Assembly (NCBI GenBank): GCA_027704905.1
Contig: CM051018.1
Span: forward strand, 25,009,704-25,073,703
Source of the DNA: Muraenolepis orangiensis
Lineage: Eukaryota > Chordata > Actinopteri > Gadiformes > Muraenolepididae
Length of the DNA stretch: 64,000 nt
Direction: 5' to 3'
Shown here: piece by piece, positions 48,016-58,771 of the stretch
Position numbering within the stretch: the stretch's first letter is position 1
Layout of the letters: each line of letters opens with the position of its first letter
Notes under the pieces: model-generated
What the model was told of the DNA's origin: nothing
What the model saw: only the letters and a program-made list of their open reading frames with translations
Database searches by the model: none
Made by a program: the position numbers and the translations under genes

Positions 48016-48309
48016 TGTTGAAGTGAAACTAAACTGCTCCATTGTTGATGGCTTGGATCAACTGCTCTGTAATTGTCATGATTTCCTGTTTCTGAGACCA
48101 GAGAAAGACCAGTAAGAAAGAGACAGGAAGTGAAGGGGATACGATAATATGAGACGAAAGGCACTTGGATCTTTAAGGGCTTTGAGACATAAATCATTAC
48201 ACCTCTGGTCTCACAAATCAGACCTTAAATCAGCATTTGTCCGATGGCTAACAAGCTCAAATCAGAGAGGACGAGGCGATTAATTGTCCTTTGGTTCAAT
48301 TTTATTTGG

Positions 48310-48824
48310 ACCTATGCTGTGAGTGATTTGTAAACCTGATGATATTATGATATGATGATATGGATGACATTAACCTCTGATCCAGAAGAGGACTGAGAGC
48401 TAAATAGCATCGTCCAAAGTTCCATCTTGCTTTGAATGAGTTTATATCCAGAACAAAACAGAAAACACGACCTAACTCTGGCCCTCTGTGTCGTCTCAGA
48501 AGGTCGGCTGTAAGCATTGTTGACCTTCTGGGTCCTCTTATCCACCTGACATGAGTCATGTCAATATGCATCTTGTGCACGCCCCGTGCTGACCTTTGAC
48601 CCCGAGGTGGGTCAGCACGAGGCGCCCACCTGTCTTCCTGACAGACAGGAAGCAGCATGTGCAGCTTGTGAAGGCTGTGCTCTCCCCTGAACTATGCTGT
48701 ACCCTCCTCACCCTCAGCTGCACCTCAGGCCACCCATCTGTCAAACAATAACCTGGTGCAACCTGAACAGTTGCTACCCCATGCCACTGAGGCTTACAAA
48801 CAAGCCCCCTGCCTCTCATGGTCT

Positions 48825-48877
<53 letters not shown>

Positions 48878-49051
48878 CCCCTCAATATAATTCCAATGTG
48901 CAGAGTTTGAGAAGATACTCACACTTAGGCACACTTAAACTTAAGCAGCTGCTTAACCTGCTGAGGCATCTTTCCAAGATGCCTAACTTCCCAAGTTAGC
49001 CCCCCCCCCCACCTGGAGGTCCACCAATCACTACATACGGCCCTGTTGATT
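48310..49051. other. intergenic, no gene recognised
   Basis: Contains a CA run at 48828-48873 and a C10 run near 49000. Open frames lack any family resemblance. Confidence 0.55.
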
Positions 49052-49199
49052 GGACAACGTCACTGGCCCGCTCCCACATGGAGGAGGCTGGTCCTCCTCC
49101 ATGTGGAGGCTGGTCCTCCCACATAGAGGAGGCTGGTCCTCCTCCCACATGGAGGAGGACCAGCCTCCTCCATGTGAGAGCGGGCCAGTGACGTCGTCC
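49052..49199. repeat. 49-bp-arm inverted repeat
   Basis: Arms 49052-49100 and 49151-49199 are complementary at about 47 of 49 positions. The loop holds further copies of ggaggctggtcctcc, so several fold-back registers are possible. Confidence 0.92.
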
Positions 49200-49351
49200 A
49201 GCTGCTGAAAGGAGCAGAATGTCCTGCCAGGTTTCTGTTCCCACCCCTGCTTTGGCTCCCCATTGGAACTCTGGATTGGACCTCAAAATCCTGCTATTGT
49301 GGAAAAAATATCTGAATGGTCAAATTAAGAAGTAGGGGTGCCCCAAGGTGT

Positions 49352-49988
49352 ATTACAACACCAAGTTGACGGAAATAAATTAACCTCTGCAAAACTAACT
49401 GGACTCCTCATTACGGGCTGGATGCGGTCATCTCATCAATAAATAAGGTCACAACCGATGTCTGTCTGTATCATCTAATCCAGAATCAAACCCTATTAAA
49501 CTATCTATGTAACTTCACCTCAGTTTCTAAAGTCAACAACAGTTTCTAACAACAAGCTTTGGTGTCTGAGACGTAGATTAAAAAGTAAATACCATGCTCG
49601 GAATATGTACATTATATAATTACGTAATACTTATCCAGCTCTTGACATTTACATATCACCCTTTGTGTGTCTGAGTGTGGTTCTGAGTCAGCGATGAGAC
49701 ATCAGCTTGTTCCTCCTCCAGTACTTCCCCTGCTCTAGCTTGCATAACCCTTGAATTATTTCAACATAGACACACTTATTGGATACAGAACATGAAGAAA
49801 TGCATGCATGCTGGATGCTGGTAATATGCAAACATACTGTATGTGTGTGCATGTTAACACACACACAAGAAGGCACCCATTTGTAAGTCTACGTGCATTT
49901 ATTGATATTTTCAGTTAAACAAACAAGCATACAGCTTGCCACTGAAGTCAGTCAGACACCAACATCCTCTGCAATGTCCAGTCCAGCT
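49352..49988. repeat. arsi 3' flank, copy B
   Basis: Direct counterpart of 46413-47982 without the LINE insertion. It adjoins the arsi stop codon (50048), so it probably includes arsi 3' UTR. Confidence 0.85.
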
Positions 49989-50047
49989 TGTCTGTCTCTG
50001 TACCTCATGCTGTATCTCAGTCCATCCTTCCTTCCACAGGAAAGGAC

Positions 50048-51143
50048 TTAGAAGAGCAGGGAGGTCCTCTGCAGCCGAGAGCCCACCTTCTTGAAGAGCG
50101 CTTTGAGTTGACACACCTTGCAGTGCTTCACCTTCAACTTCTGTTCCACCTTCCTCTCATCCTCTGCACCTCCCCCCTCCCCTTCCAGGCCCAGCCAGGG
50201 TCCCCAGGCCCCTCCACGGAGCTGCGGGTCGGCCATAGGGTCGTCGGGGGGGTTCCTGGGCTCCACGGCCGTCCGGTTGTACTCAGCCAGCCTGGCCAGC
50301 AGATGCTTCACCACCTCCGGCCTGGCCTCCGCTAGATCCACCCTCTCGTAGGGGTCGGAGGTGATGTTGAACAGCCATATGGACTTCCTCCGCTGGTCGC
50401 GACGTTTCTCCAGCCCCTGCCAGCGCTCCAGGCAGGCCGGCATGCGGCTCTTCTGCGGTGGGATCCAGTCCCCGTCGCCTACGTTCCCCGTAAGGAGCTT
50501 CCACTCTCCCAGGCGGATGGCGGCCCGCACGGCCGTGTCCCAGACCCCGAAACCGTGCAGCGCCATGGGGGCTCTCTGGCCCAGCCCCCCGGGCCACTTG
50601 GACACAGGGTCGATGTTGAAGAGGATTTCGGTTCGGGGGCAGACTAGCCCCTCGCTGATCGCCCCCCAGACATCATGCCCGTCTAGACGGCCGCCGCGGT
50701 GGCGAGAGACCCCGGCCAGACCCAGAAAGGTGGGATACCAGTCGGAGATGTGGATCAGAGCTCCACTCACCACCCCCTTCCTTTTCAGGAGAGAGCTGTG
50801 GACGAAGCCCACGGCGCGGACCCCTCCCTCCCAATAGGTCCCCTTGCCGCCCCTCAGGGGCCAGTTGCTGCCTCCGGACAGCGGCTGGCCCCCGTTATCC
50901 GAGGAGTAGACCAGCACTGTGTTCTGGTAGAGGCCTGTGCTGCGCAGCTCCTGGACCACCTCCCCGAGGCCCTGGTCCAAGCAGCTCAGCATGGCCGCGT
51001 AGTGCCGGCGCCCGGGGTTCTCCACGCTACGGTAGGCGTGCAGGAAGGTCTCTGGAGCCTGCAGGGGGGGGTGCCCGGCCTGGAGGGACAGGTAGAGGAA
51101 GAGGGGCTTTCTGGGGTCATGACTCCTCAGGATCTCCTTTACT
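50048..51143 (-). CDS. arsi: arsi terminal exon
   Basis: Acceptor ctccatgcag preceded by a pure CT tract. Reads VKEILRSHDPRKPLFLYLSL, then HAYRSVENPGRRHYAAMLSC, SSDNGG and the C-terminal half of the sulfatase, ending at the stop at 50048-50050. Confidence 0.93.
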
Positions 51144-51146
51144 CTG

Positions 51147-51245
<99 letters not shown>

Positions 51246-52316
51246 TATAACCACTGTGGAGTGTGTGTGGTTGGTGGCTGGTTTAAGCAGCCTCACCTGG
51301 CCTGAGTCAGACTGAACTCTCTATGCACACCTGTGGGTCCTTGTTAATCAAGGCCCACAGGTTAAAACAGCCTCCACCACACACTGGAGGAAGAGCTCTA
51401 GCATGTTCCATCTGCTCATGTTACATCTGCTCCAGGATTCAAACTATTGCAATAAACCGGATTCCCCGATGTCCTTGTCTTCAGGAGGAGCCCTCAAGAA
51501 GCCATGTTAATGGCTGGTGGCAGCGTGGTCTGTTAGGACCATCTATAACCAGGATGGCATTAAATATATAATATATATATAAATATGCAAGGCAACAACA
51601 AGCTTGTTGGCACAAGGGACACCCTGAAGATTAAACCTTCCAGGAAAACCTGACCACCTGTTCTATCTCCTCCGTTAAGTCGCAGTTTTTTAATGTATGT
51701 CTTGTTGTATTTATTGATTCCTGAATGTATTTCAAATACGTAATATTCAGTATTCATAAAGTGAAAAAGACACACTTATTAATTAATCAGGAAACACAAA
51801 GTTATGTCAAGCACAAAAAACTGTGCTGCTTGCCCTGAAGTCCTCCAACCCAAGTTCCTACTAAACAGTGACGTAGTCACTATAGTCTATATAGTCCTAG
51901 ACTCTTGGAAGGTAAGCCCATTCAACAGGGCTAAACCAACATTCCCAAAGCTACACACGGCCCTTGAGTCTCCCGCTCACCGCTGGATGTACAGTGTGGT
52001 GGAGTAGTTCCCAGCCATCTCCCAGGCTGGCCTCTCTCCGTCATGCAGGTCGAAGCCGCACGCCTCTGCCCCGCCGTCGCAGCTCCGGTAGGAGAAGTGG
52101 TCGGTGCTGCCTGTCAGGGAGCCCAGGAAGCTCTGGAAGCCACGATGGGTGGGCAGGCAGCCCCGGTGGCTGAAGCCCAGGTGCCACTTGCCCACCATGT
52201 GGGCGGCGTAGCCGGCCTCCTGCAGGCGCTCCGGCAGGGTGGGGTCACCCCGGGGCAGGCAGAGGGGCTGGCGAGGACGGATGATGGAATGCTGGAGGCC
52301 CGTGTGTATCTGGTAC
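50048..52316 (-). CDS. arsi: arylsulfatase I-like gene, 5'-partial, two exons
   Basis: Sulfatase of the ARSB/ARSI/ARSJ group, a secreted or ER/lysosomal sulfate-ester hydrolase. Exons 52316-51981 and 51143-50048 join in frame across GT-AG, giving about 477 residues. Seen: GYAAHMVGKWHLG (sulfatase signature 2), SSDNGGQ (metal-binding Asp-Asn), GGKGTYWEGGVR, GDWIPPQ and GGAWGPW. The Cys-rich basic tail CKVCQLKALFKKVGSRLQ resembles ARSI rather than ARSJ. The first exon(s), with signal peptide and the CxPSR formylglycine site, were not found. The first residues seen, RYQIHTGLQH, normally follow that motif directly. Confidence 0.9.
51151..51245. repeat. (GA)n microsatellite as arsi acceptor tract
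   Basis: About 95 bases of GA on the plus strand, i.e. (CT)n upstream of the arsi acceptor on the minus strand. Confidence 0.97.
51325..51533 (-). repeat. dispersed repeat, copy 2
   Basis: Reverse complement of 32676-32905 with few differences; lies in the arsi intron. Confidence 0.82.
51981..52316 (-). CDS. arsi: arsi penultimate exon
   Basis: Acceptor gctggggacag, donor CAGCG|gtgagc. One base completes an Arg codon, then YQIHTGLQHSIIRPRQPLCL through YSTTLYIQ, carrying two bases over. Contains GKWHLGFSHRGCLPTHRGF. Confidence 0.9.
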
Positions 52317-52659
52317 CTGTCCCCAGCCATGAAGGGGCAAACATGAGGGGAGTAAAGTCCAAATGAGTGTCAATCCAAATCAATGAAAAGTCATTTATTT
52401 TGTTAAATTTGTGATGATTTGATGGTAATAGCCTTTTAAATCAACAGCCAACATGGTGGGAGGCATTTGGGTCATACAATGGATGGTAGTGTGTTTAATT
52501 TTTTATCATGGAATTGTATTCCTAAATTCCTATATTCCCTCAACTTGGCCACATAATATATGCATATCAGGGATTGCTTAAACATAAAACTTAATACTTA
52601 ATACTTAAATTAATATTCATGGATTGGACGTGGTTATGCAGATGTATTGGGCAGACAAA
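52317..52659. other. arsi upstream intron start, nothing recognised
   Basis: AT-rich; no exon or repeat identified. Confidence 0.55.
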
Positions 52660-53560
52660 ATTCATTACATTACATTACAGTCATTTAGCAGACGCTTTTA
52701 TCCAAAGCAACTTACAATAGTGTGTTTCAACAAAGGAAGGTAAGAGAACAATTCATCGCCAGAAGTCAAATTCGGGTAGTGTATACTGAAGAGATGGGTT
52801 TTTAGCCTGCGGCGGAAGATGGGCAGTGACTCTGCAGTCCTGACATGGTGGGGAGTTTGTTCCACCAAATTGGGGCCAGGACGGAGAAGAGCCGTGACCG
52901 TGTAGATCGGCCCCTAAGCGAGGGGTTAAGCAGACGGCCCGAAGAAGCAGAGCGTAGTGGACAGGTTGGGATGTAAGGAGGGAGTTGCAGTAGTCCAGCC
53001 GGGAGATGACAAGAGCCTGGATGAGCACCTGAGCAGCCTTTTCAGTGAGAAAAGGTAGAATCCTCCTGATGTTGTAGAGGAGGAATTGGCAGGAGCGTGT
53101 CACCGATGCAATGTTTGCCGAGAACGATAATTGGTCATCCAGGGTCACACCCAGATTCCTTGCTGTAGGTGTCACCACAGCCTCATCAATGGTGACAGCC
53201 AGGTCTCGTGCAGACAGCCCTTTGCCGGGAAGAACACTAGCTCAGTCTTGTCCAGGTTGAGCTTTAGGTGGTGCATCGACATCCACTTTGAGATGTATGC
53301 TAAGCACGCGGCAATCCGTGTTTCCACTAGCGTGTCCGAGGGGGGAAACGACAAGACCAGTTGGGTGTCGTCAGCATAGCAGTGGTAGGATAAGTCATGG
53401 GAGTGGATAACAGGACCAAGGGACGTTGTGTAGAGGGAGAAGAGAAGAGGACCCAGGACAGATCATTGTGGAACCCTAGTAGTCAGTCTGCGTGGTTCTG
53501 ACACAGACCCTCTCAAGTGCCACCTGGTAGTAGCAACCCGGTGGTGCTGTCTTGTCGTAC
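52660..53560 (-). mobile_element. L2-type LINE 3' fragment
   Basis: Minus strand: the tail ttggataaaagcgtctgcta then aatgactgtaatgtaatgta at 52720-52660 is the L2-type 3' end. Upstream are MHHLKLNLDKTELVFFPAKG, NLGVTLDDQLSFSANIASVT and VISRLDYCNSLL peptides with frameshifts and an internal deletion. Confidence 0.85.
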
Positions 53561-53857
53561 AAAGCTTAAAAGACACAATGAGACAACCACAAAAGGTTGT
53601 GTGCTCTCCCAAGCAGCAGCCATGACCGTCTTTTTGTAGCTCATACCAGCATGTAGTTCCTCTGGCCTGCAGGTGGTCTGTAGGTGGATGCAGTCTCAGA
53701 CTTGCCACCAATTCACCTTGAATAATTCATTGTTTTCTCCGTCTTGTTAGGATTTCTGCATCTAGTTCAGACTTAAACTAAAGATACACACCATAAAATG
53801 CAAGAAAATAATAATAATCAATACCAAAATGATTTAGTAAAAAGGCTCTGTGGAGTG

Positions 53858-53992
53858 TGTATCTGGTTTAAGCAGCAGGCTGCACACCTGTGGGTCCTTG
53901 GTAATCAGGGGCTAAACCGGCTATCACAGGTTAAACCAGCCACCACACACACTCAGGAGGAGCGCTGGCATCTACCATCTGCTCTGTTTGTT
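53858..53992 (-). repeat. dispersed repeat, diverged copy 3
   Basis: ggtttaagcagcaggctgca...cacctgtgggtccttggtaa resembles 51285-51420, with an inserted ctaaaccggctatca segment. Duplicated at 56730-56864. Confidence 0.65.
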
Positions 53993-54029
53993 TAAACCAT
54001 GCCTGCTGTAGTCTACCCATAAAAAAGCA

Positions 54030-54465
54030 GCATAATAGGTTGGTTAGTTAGTTAGGTTAGTTCATATACGTTAGTTAATATAGGTTGGTTAGTTAGTTAG
54101 TTAGGTTAGTTCATATAAGTTAGTTAGTAAGGTTAGTTAATATAGGTTAGTTAGTTAGTTAGGTTAGTTGTTATAGGTTGGTTAGTTAGTTAGGTAAGTT
54201 CATATAGGTTAGTTAGTTAGGTTTGTTTATATAGGTTAGTTAATTAGGTTTGTTATATAGGTTGGTTAGTTAGTTAGGTTAGTTTATATAGGTTAGTTAG
54301 TAAGTTAGGTTCGTTTATATAGGTTAGTTTGTTAGTTAGGTCAGTTCATATGGGTTAGTTAGTTATTTAGTTAGGTTAGTTCATATAGGTTAGTTAGTTA
54401 GGTTAGTTCATATGGGTTAGTTAATTAGTTAGTTAGTTAGGTTACTTAGTAAGATAGGTTAGTTT
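54030..54465 (+). repeat. GGTTAGTTAGTTAG-type array
   Basis: Irregular GTTA tetranucleotide repeats with interspersed tcatata/tatata segments. Duplicated at 56902-57337. Confidence 0.93.
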
Positions 54466-54724
54466 GCTGCTGCGGTTGTCCTTATCTTCCTTATTGTTAG
54501 AGGAACGTTCCACCAATGTTCTATATTTTAAGGCTCTAAGTTACACGTGAAAAAACAACATATGAATGTGTTGTGACACATTGACACAGACTCTCTGACT
54601 CTGCCCTGAACTGGTTCACCTCACCGGGAGGACAGAGCACGTCACCTTGGGAGCAGCAAAATCACACTCTGTGAACTGTGGTGTCCCTCAAGGATCAGTC
54701 CTCAGCCCCACCCTTTTCACCATA

Positions 54725-55378
54725 TGTAACTGTCCGAAAGACATGTATGTTAAAATATTAATTTTTGGGTTTGCTTATCTGCTCATATTATTGTATTTTA
54801 TAAAGTTACAAAATGAGTGTTCAATAATATAATGTTAATAGTCTCTAGGGAACTGAAAGTTTATATATGTTAATTTAATACAAATGTAAACTGTTCATTT
54901 GCGAGTCACATGACCACAGTTGGGTCAAAGGCGTCGCATTGTGGGTCAAGGGCGTTGCATTGTGGGTCAAGGGCGTTGCATTGTGGGTCAAGGGCGTCGC
55001 ATTGTGGGTCAAGGGCGTTGCATTGTGGGTCAAGGGCGTTGCATTGTGGGTCAAGGGCGTTGCATTGTGGGTCAAGGGCGTTGCATTGTGGGTCAAGGGC
55101 GTGCATTGTGGGTCAAAGCAACATGGTGGCGGATGAGAGTGCAAGTTTAATGTCCTCCGTCAAAAAGACTACACAAGGTTCAAGAGGCGCACACGGTAAA
55201 TGTGTTTATTGTGTTATTAATGTGTTAATGTTGAAGACTGATTTTGCCTCGTGTAAACTTTGAATGAATGTTGTTTACTTTGTGTACACGTGTCCTCGGA
55301 GAGAGAGAGGAGAGAAATAAAACCTTGGAAGACATCAGTATGTTTCGTGGCCTAACTCATTGGACCGGTGTAGCTACA
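54725..55378 (+). mobile_element. solo LTR inside the L2 LINE, copy 1
   Basis: Starts TGTAACTGTCC, ends GTAGCTACA, flanked by the 5-bp direct repeat ccata (54720-54724 and 55379-55383). It has an AATAAA signal near its 3' side (ggagagaaataaaacc). No internal genes remain. It splits the LINE reverse transcriptase between TLFTI and YADD. Superfamily undetermined. Confidence 0.8.
54926..55120 (+). repeat. 21-bp minisatellite inside the LTR, nine units
   Basis: Unit gttgcattgtgggtcaagggc, including gtcgcatt variants. Only five units occur in the second LTR copy. Confidence 0.95.
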
Positions 55379-55694
55379 CCATATACATGTCCCCCCTTGG
55401 TCGTGTCATCAGCCGGCATTGAATATCGTTCCATTGCTATGCTGATGACACACAGCTCTACATCAGAACAAACCCAACCCCCTCCGCACCTCTGCCATCA
55501 TCCAACATAACCACATGCCTGGAGGAGATAAAGGTGTGGATGAAGCACAACTACATTCAATTAAACAGCTCCAAGACTGAAGCCATTCTAGTTGGCACTC
55601 CACATCAGCTCCTTTCATCCTCCATCACCAGCATCACCTTCTCCGGTCAGAACATTTCACTATCATCAACTGTTAACAATCTGGGTGTGACTCT

Positions 55695-56432
55695 GCAGTG
55701 ACTCTGCAGTCCTGACATGGTGGGGAGTTTGTTCCACCAAATTGGGGCCAGGACGGAGAAGAGCCGTGACCGTGTAGATCGGCCCCTAAGCGAGGGGTTA
55801 AGCAGACGGCCCGAAGAAGCAGAGCGTAGTGGACAGGTTGGGATGTAAGGAGGGAGTTGCAGTAGTCCAGCCGGGAGATGACTAGAGCCTGGATGAGCAC
55901 CTGAGCAGCCTTTTCAGTGAGAAAAGGTAGAATCCTCCTGATGTTGTAGAGGAGGAATTGGCAGGAGCGTGTCACCGATGCAATGTTTGCCGAGAACGAT
56001 AATTGGTCATCCAGGGTCACACCCAGATTCCTTGCTGTAGGTGTCACCACAGCCTCATCAATGGTGACAGCCAGGTCTCGTGCAGACAGCCCTTTGCCGG
56101 GAAGAACACTAGCTCAGTCTTGTCCAGGTTGAGCTTTAGGTGGTGCATCGACATCCACTTTGAGATGTATGCTAAGCACGCGGCAATCCGTGTTTCCGCT
56201 AGCGTGTCCGAGGGGGGAAACGACAAGACCAGTTGGGTGTCGTCAGCATAGCAGTGGTAGGATAAGTCATGGGAGTGGATAACAGGACCAAGGGACGTTG
56301 TGTAGAGGGAGAAGAGAAGAGGACCCAGGACAGATCATTGTGGAACCCTAGTAGTCAGTCTGTGTGGTTCTGACACAGACCCTCTCAAGTGCCACCTGGT
56401 AGTAGCAACCCGGTGGTGCTGTCTTGTCGTAC
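55695..56432 (-). mobile_element. L2-type LINE fragment, duplicated copy
   Basis: Copy of 52823-53560 lacking the 3' tail because the duplication starts inside the element. Confidence 0.85.
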
Positions 56433-56901
56433 AAAGCTTAAAAGACACAATGAGACAACCACAAAAGGTTGTGTGCTCTCCCAAGCAGCAGCCATGACCG
56501 TCTTTTTGTAGCTCATACCAGCATGTAGTTCCTCTGGCCTGCAGGTGGTCTGTAGGTGGATGCAGTCTCAGACTTGCCACCAATTCACCTTGAATAATTC
56601 ATTGTTTTCTCCGTCTTGTTAGGATTTCTGCATCTAGTTCAGACTTAAACTAAAGATACACACCATAAAATGCAAGAAAATAATAATAATCAATACCAAA
56701 ATGATTTAGTAAAAAGGCTCTGTGGAGTGTGTATCTGGTTTAAGCAGCAGGCTGCACACCTGTGGGTCCTTGGTAATCAGGGGCTAAACCGGCTATCACA
56801 GGTTAAACCAGCCACCACACACACTCAGGAGGAGCGCTGGCATCTACCATCTGCTCTGTTTGTTTAAACCATGCCTGCTGTAGTCCACCCATAAAAAAGC
56901 A

Positions 56902-57337
56902 GCATAATAGGTTGGTTAGTTAGTTAGGTTAGTTCATATACGTTAGTTAATATAGGTTGGTTAGTTAGTTAGTTAGGTTAGTTCATATAAGTTAGTTAGT
57001 AAGGTTAGTTAATATAGGTTAGTTAGTTAGTTAGGTTAGTTGTTATAGGTTGGTTAGTTAGTTAGGTAAGTTCATATAGGTTAGTTAGTTAGGTTTGTTT
57101 ATATAGGTTAGTTAATTAGGTTTGTTATATAGGTTGGTTAGTTAGTTAGGTTAGTTTATATAGGTTAGTTAGTAAGTTAGGTTCGTTTATATAGGTTAGT
57201 TTGTTAGTTAGGTCAGTTCATATGGGTTAGTTAGTTATTTAGTTAGGTTAGTTCATATAGGTTAGTTAGTTAGGTTAGTTCATATGGGTTAGTTAATTAG
57301 TTAGTTAGTTAGGTTACTTAGTAAGATAGGTTAGTTT
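56902..57337 (+). repeat. GGTTAGTTAGTTAG-type array, copy 2
   Basis: Essentially identical in length and order to 54030-54465. Confidence 0.93.
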
Positions 57338-57596
57338 GCTGCTGCGGTTGTCCTTATCTTCCTTATTGTTAGAGGAACGTTCCACCAATGTTCTATATTT
57401 TAAGGCTCTAAGTTACACGTGAAAAAACAACATATGAATGTGTTGTGACACATTGACACAGACTCTCTGACTCTGCCCTGAACTGGTTCACCTCACCGGG
57501 AGGACAGAGCACGTCACCTTGGGAGCAGCAAAATCACACTCTGTGAACTGTGGTGTCCCTCAAGGATCAGTCCTCAGCCCCACCCTTTTCACCATA

Positions 57597-58172
57597 TGTA
57601 ACTGTCCGAAAGACATGTATGTTAAAATATTAATTTTTGGGTTTGCTTATCTGCTCATATTATTGTATTTTATAAAGTTACAAAATGAGTGTTCAATAAT
57701 ATAATGTTAATAGTCTCTAGGGAACTGAAAGTTTATATATGTTAATTTAATACAAATGTAAACTGTTCATTTGCGAGTCACATGACCACAGTTGGGTGAA
57801 AGGCGTCGCATTGTGGGTCAAGGGCGTTGCATTGTGGGTCAAGGGCGTTGCATTGTGGGTCAAGGGCGTTGCATTGTGGGTCAAGGGCGTTGCATTGTGG
57901 GTCAAAGCAACATGGTGGCGGATGAGAGTGCAAGTTTAATGTCCTCCGTCAAAAAGACTACACAAGGTTCAAGAGGCGCACACGGTAAATGTGTTTATTG
58001 TGTTATTAATGTGTTAATGTTGAAGACTGATTTTGCCTCGTGTAAACTTTGAATGAATGTTGTTTACTTTTGTAGTTTACACGGTGTCCTCGGAGAGAGA
58101 GAGGAGAGAAATAAAACCTTGGAAGACATCAGTATGTTTCGTGGCCTAACTCATTGGACCGGTGTAGCTACA
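57597..58172 (+). mobile_element. solo LTR, copy 2
   Basis: Same TGTAAC...GCTACA boundaries and ccata flanks (57592-57596, 58173-58177) as 54725-55378. The minisatellite has five units (about 57800-57905). Sharing one insertion site shows the copies arose by segmental duplication, not separate insertion. Confidence 0.8.
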
Positions 58173-58771
58173 CCATATACATGTCCCCCCTTGGTCGTGT
58201 CATCAGCCGGCATTGAATATCGTTCCATTGCTATGCTGATGACACACAGCTCTACATCAGAACAAACCCAACCCCCTCCGCACCTCTGCCATCATCCAAC
58301 ATAACCACATGCCTGGAGGAGATAAAGGTGTGGATGAAGCACAACTACCTTCAATTAAACAGCTCCAAGACTGAAGCCATTCTAGTTGGCACTCCACATC
58401 AGCTCCTTTCATCCTCCATCACCAGCATCACCTTCTCCGGTCAGAACATTTCACTATCATCAACTGTTAACAATCTGGGTGTTAAAATGGATTCTCACCT
58501 GATCTTTGAGGCCCACATCAAACAAACATGCAATACCTCTTTCTACCACCTCAGAAATATCGCTAAACTCCAGCCCAGTCTGTCAGATGCTGAAAAGCTT
58601 GTCCACGCCTTTGTCTCCTCCAAGCTAGACTACTGTAACGCACTTCTCATTAGGATTCCTAGCAAGAACATCCAGAAGCTGCAATACATCCAGAACAGCG
58701 CTGCTAGGATCCTGATGAGAGTGCGGAAGTATGAACACCATCCATCCATCCATACATCCATCTTCTCCCGC

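Larger units (their letters stand above)
52823..55694. repeat. tandem segmental duplication, copy 1
   Basis: Matches 55695 onward at a constant offset of 2,872 bases up to the LTR minisatellite. Only a handful of substitutions were noticed. It carries a minus-strand L2 fragment, a GTTA array, a plus-strand L2 fragment and a solo LTR. Junction at gactctgcagtgactctgca. Confidence 0.95.
54585..55694 (+). mobile_element. L2-type LINE, plus strand, truncated copy
   Basis: CGVPQGSVLSPTLFTI (reverse-transcriptase motif) ends at the solo LTR. After it the frame resumes with the catalytic YADD (55438-55449) and NSSKTEAILVGTPHQL, then stops at the duplication junction. Confidence 0.85.
55695..58480. 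repeat. tandem segmental duplication, copy 2
   Basis: Repeats copy 1 in the same order. It is shorter mainly because the LTR minisatellite has lost about four units. A small difference near 58068-58082 (tttgtagtttacacgg versus tgtgtacacg) also distinguishes the copies. After 58480 the L2 sequence continues beyond the duplicated part. Confidence 0.95.

Noticed and set aside
50283..51250. Plus-strand frames of 104-183 codons opposite the arsi exon
   Set aside because: Antisense shadows of the sulfatase coding sequence and the GA microsatellite.
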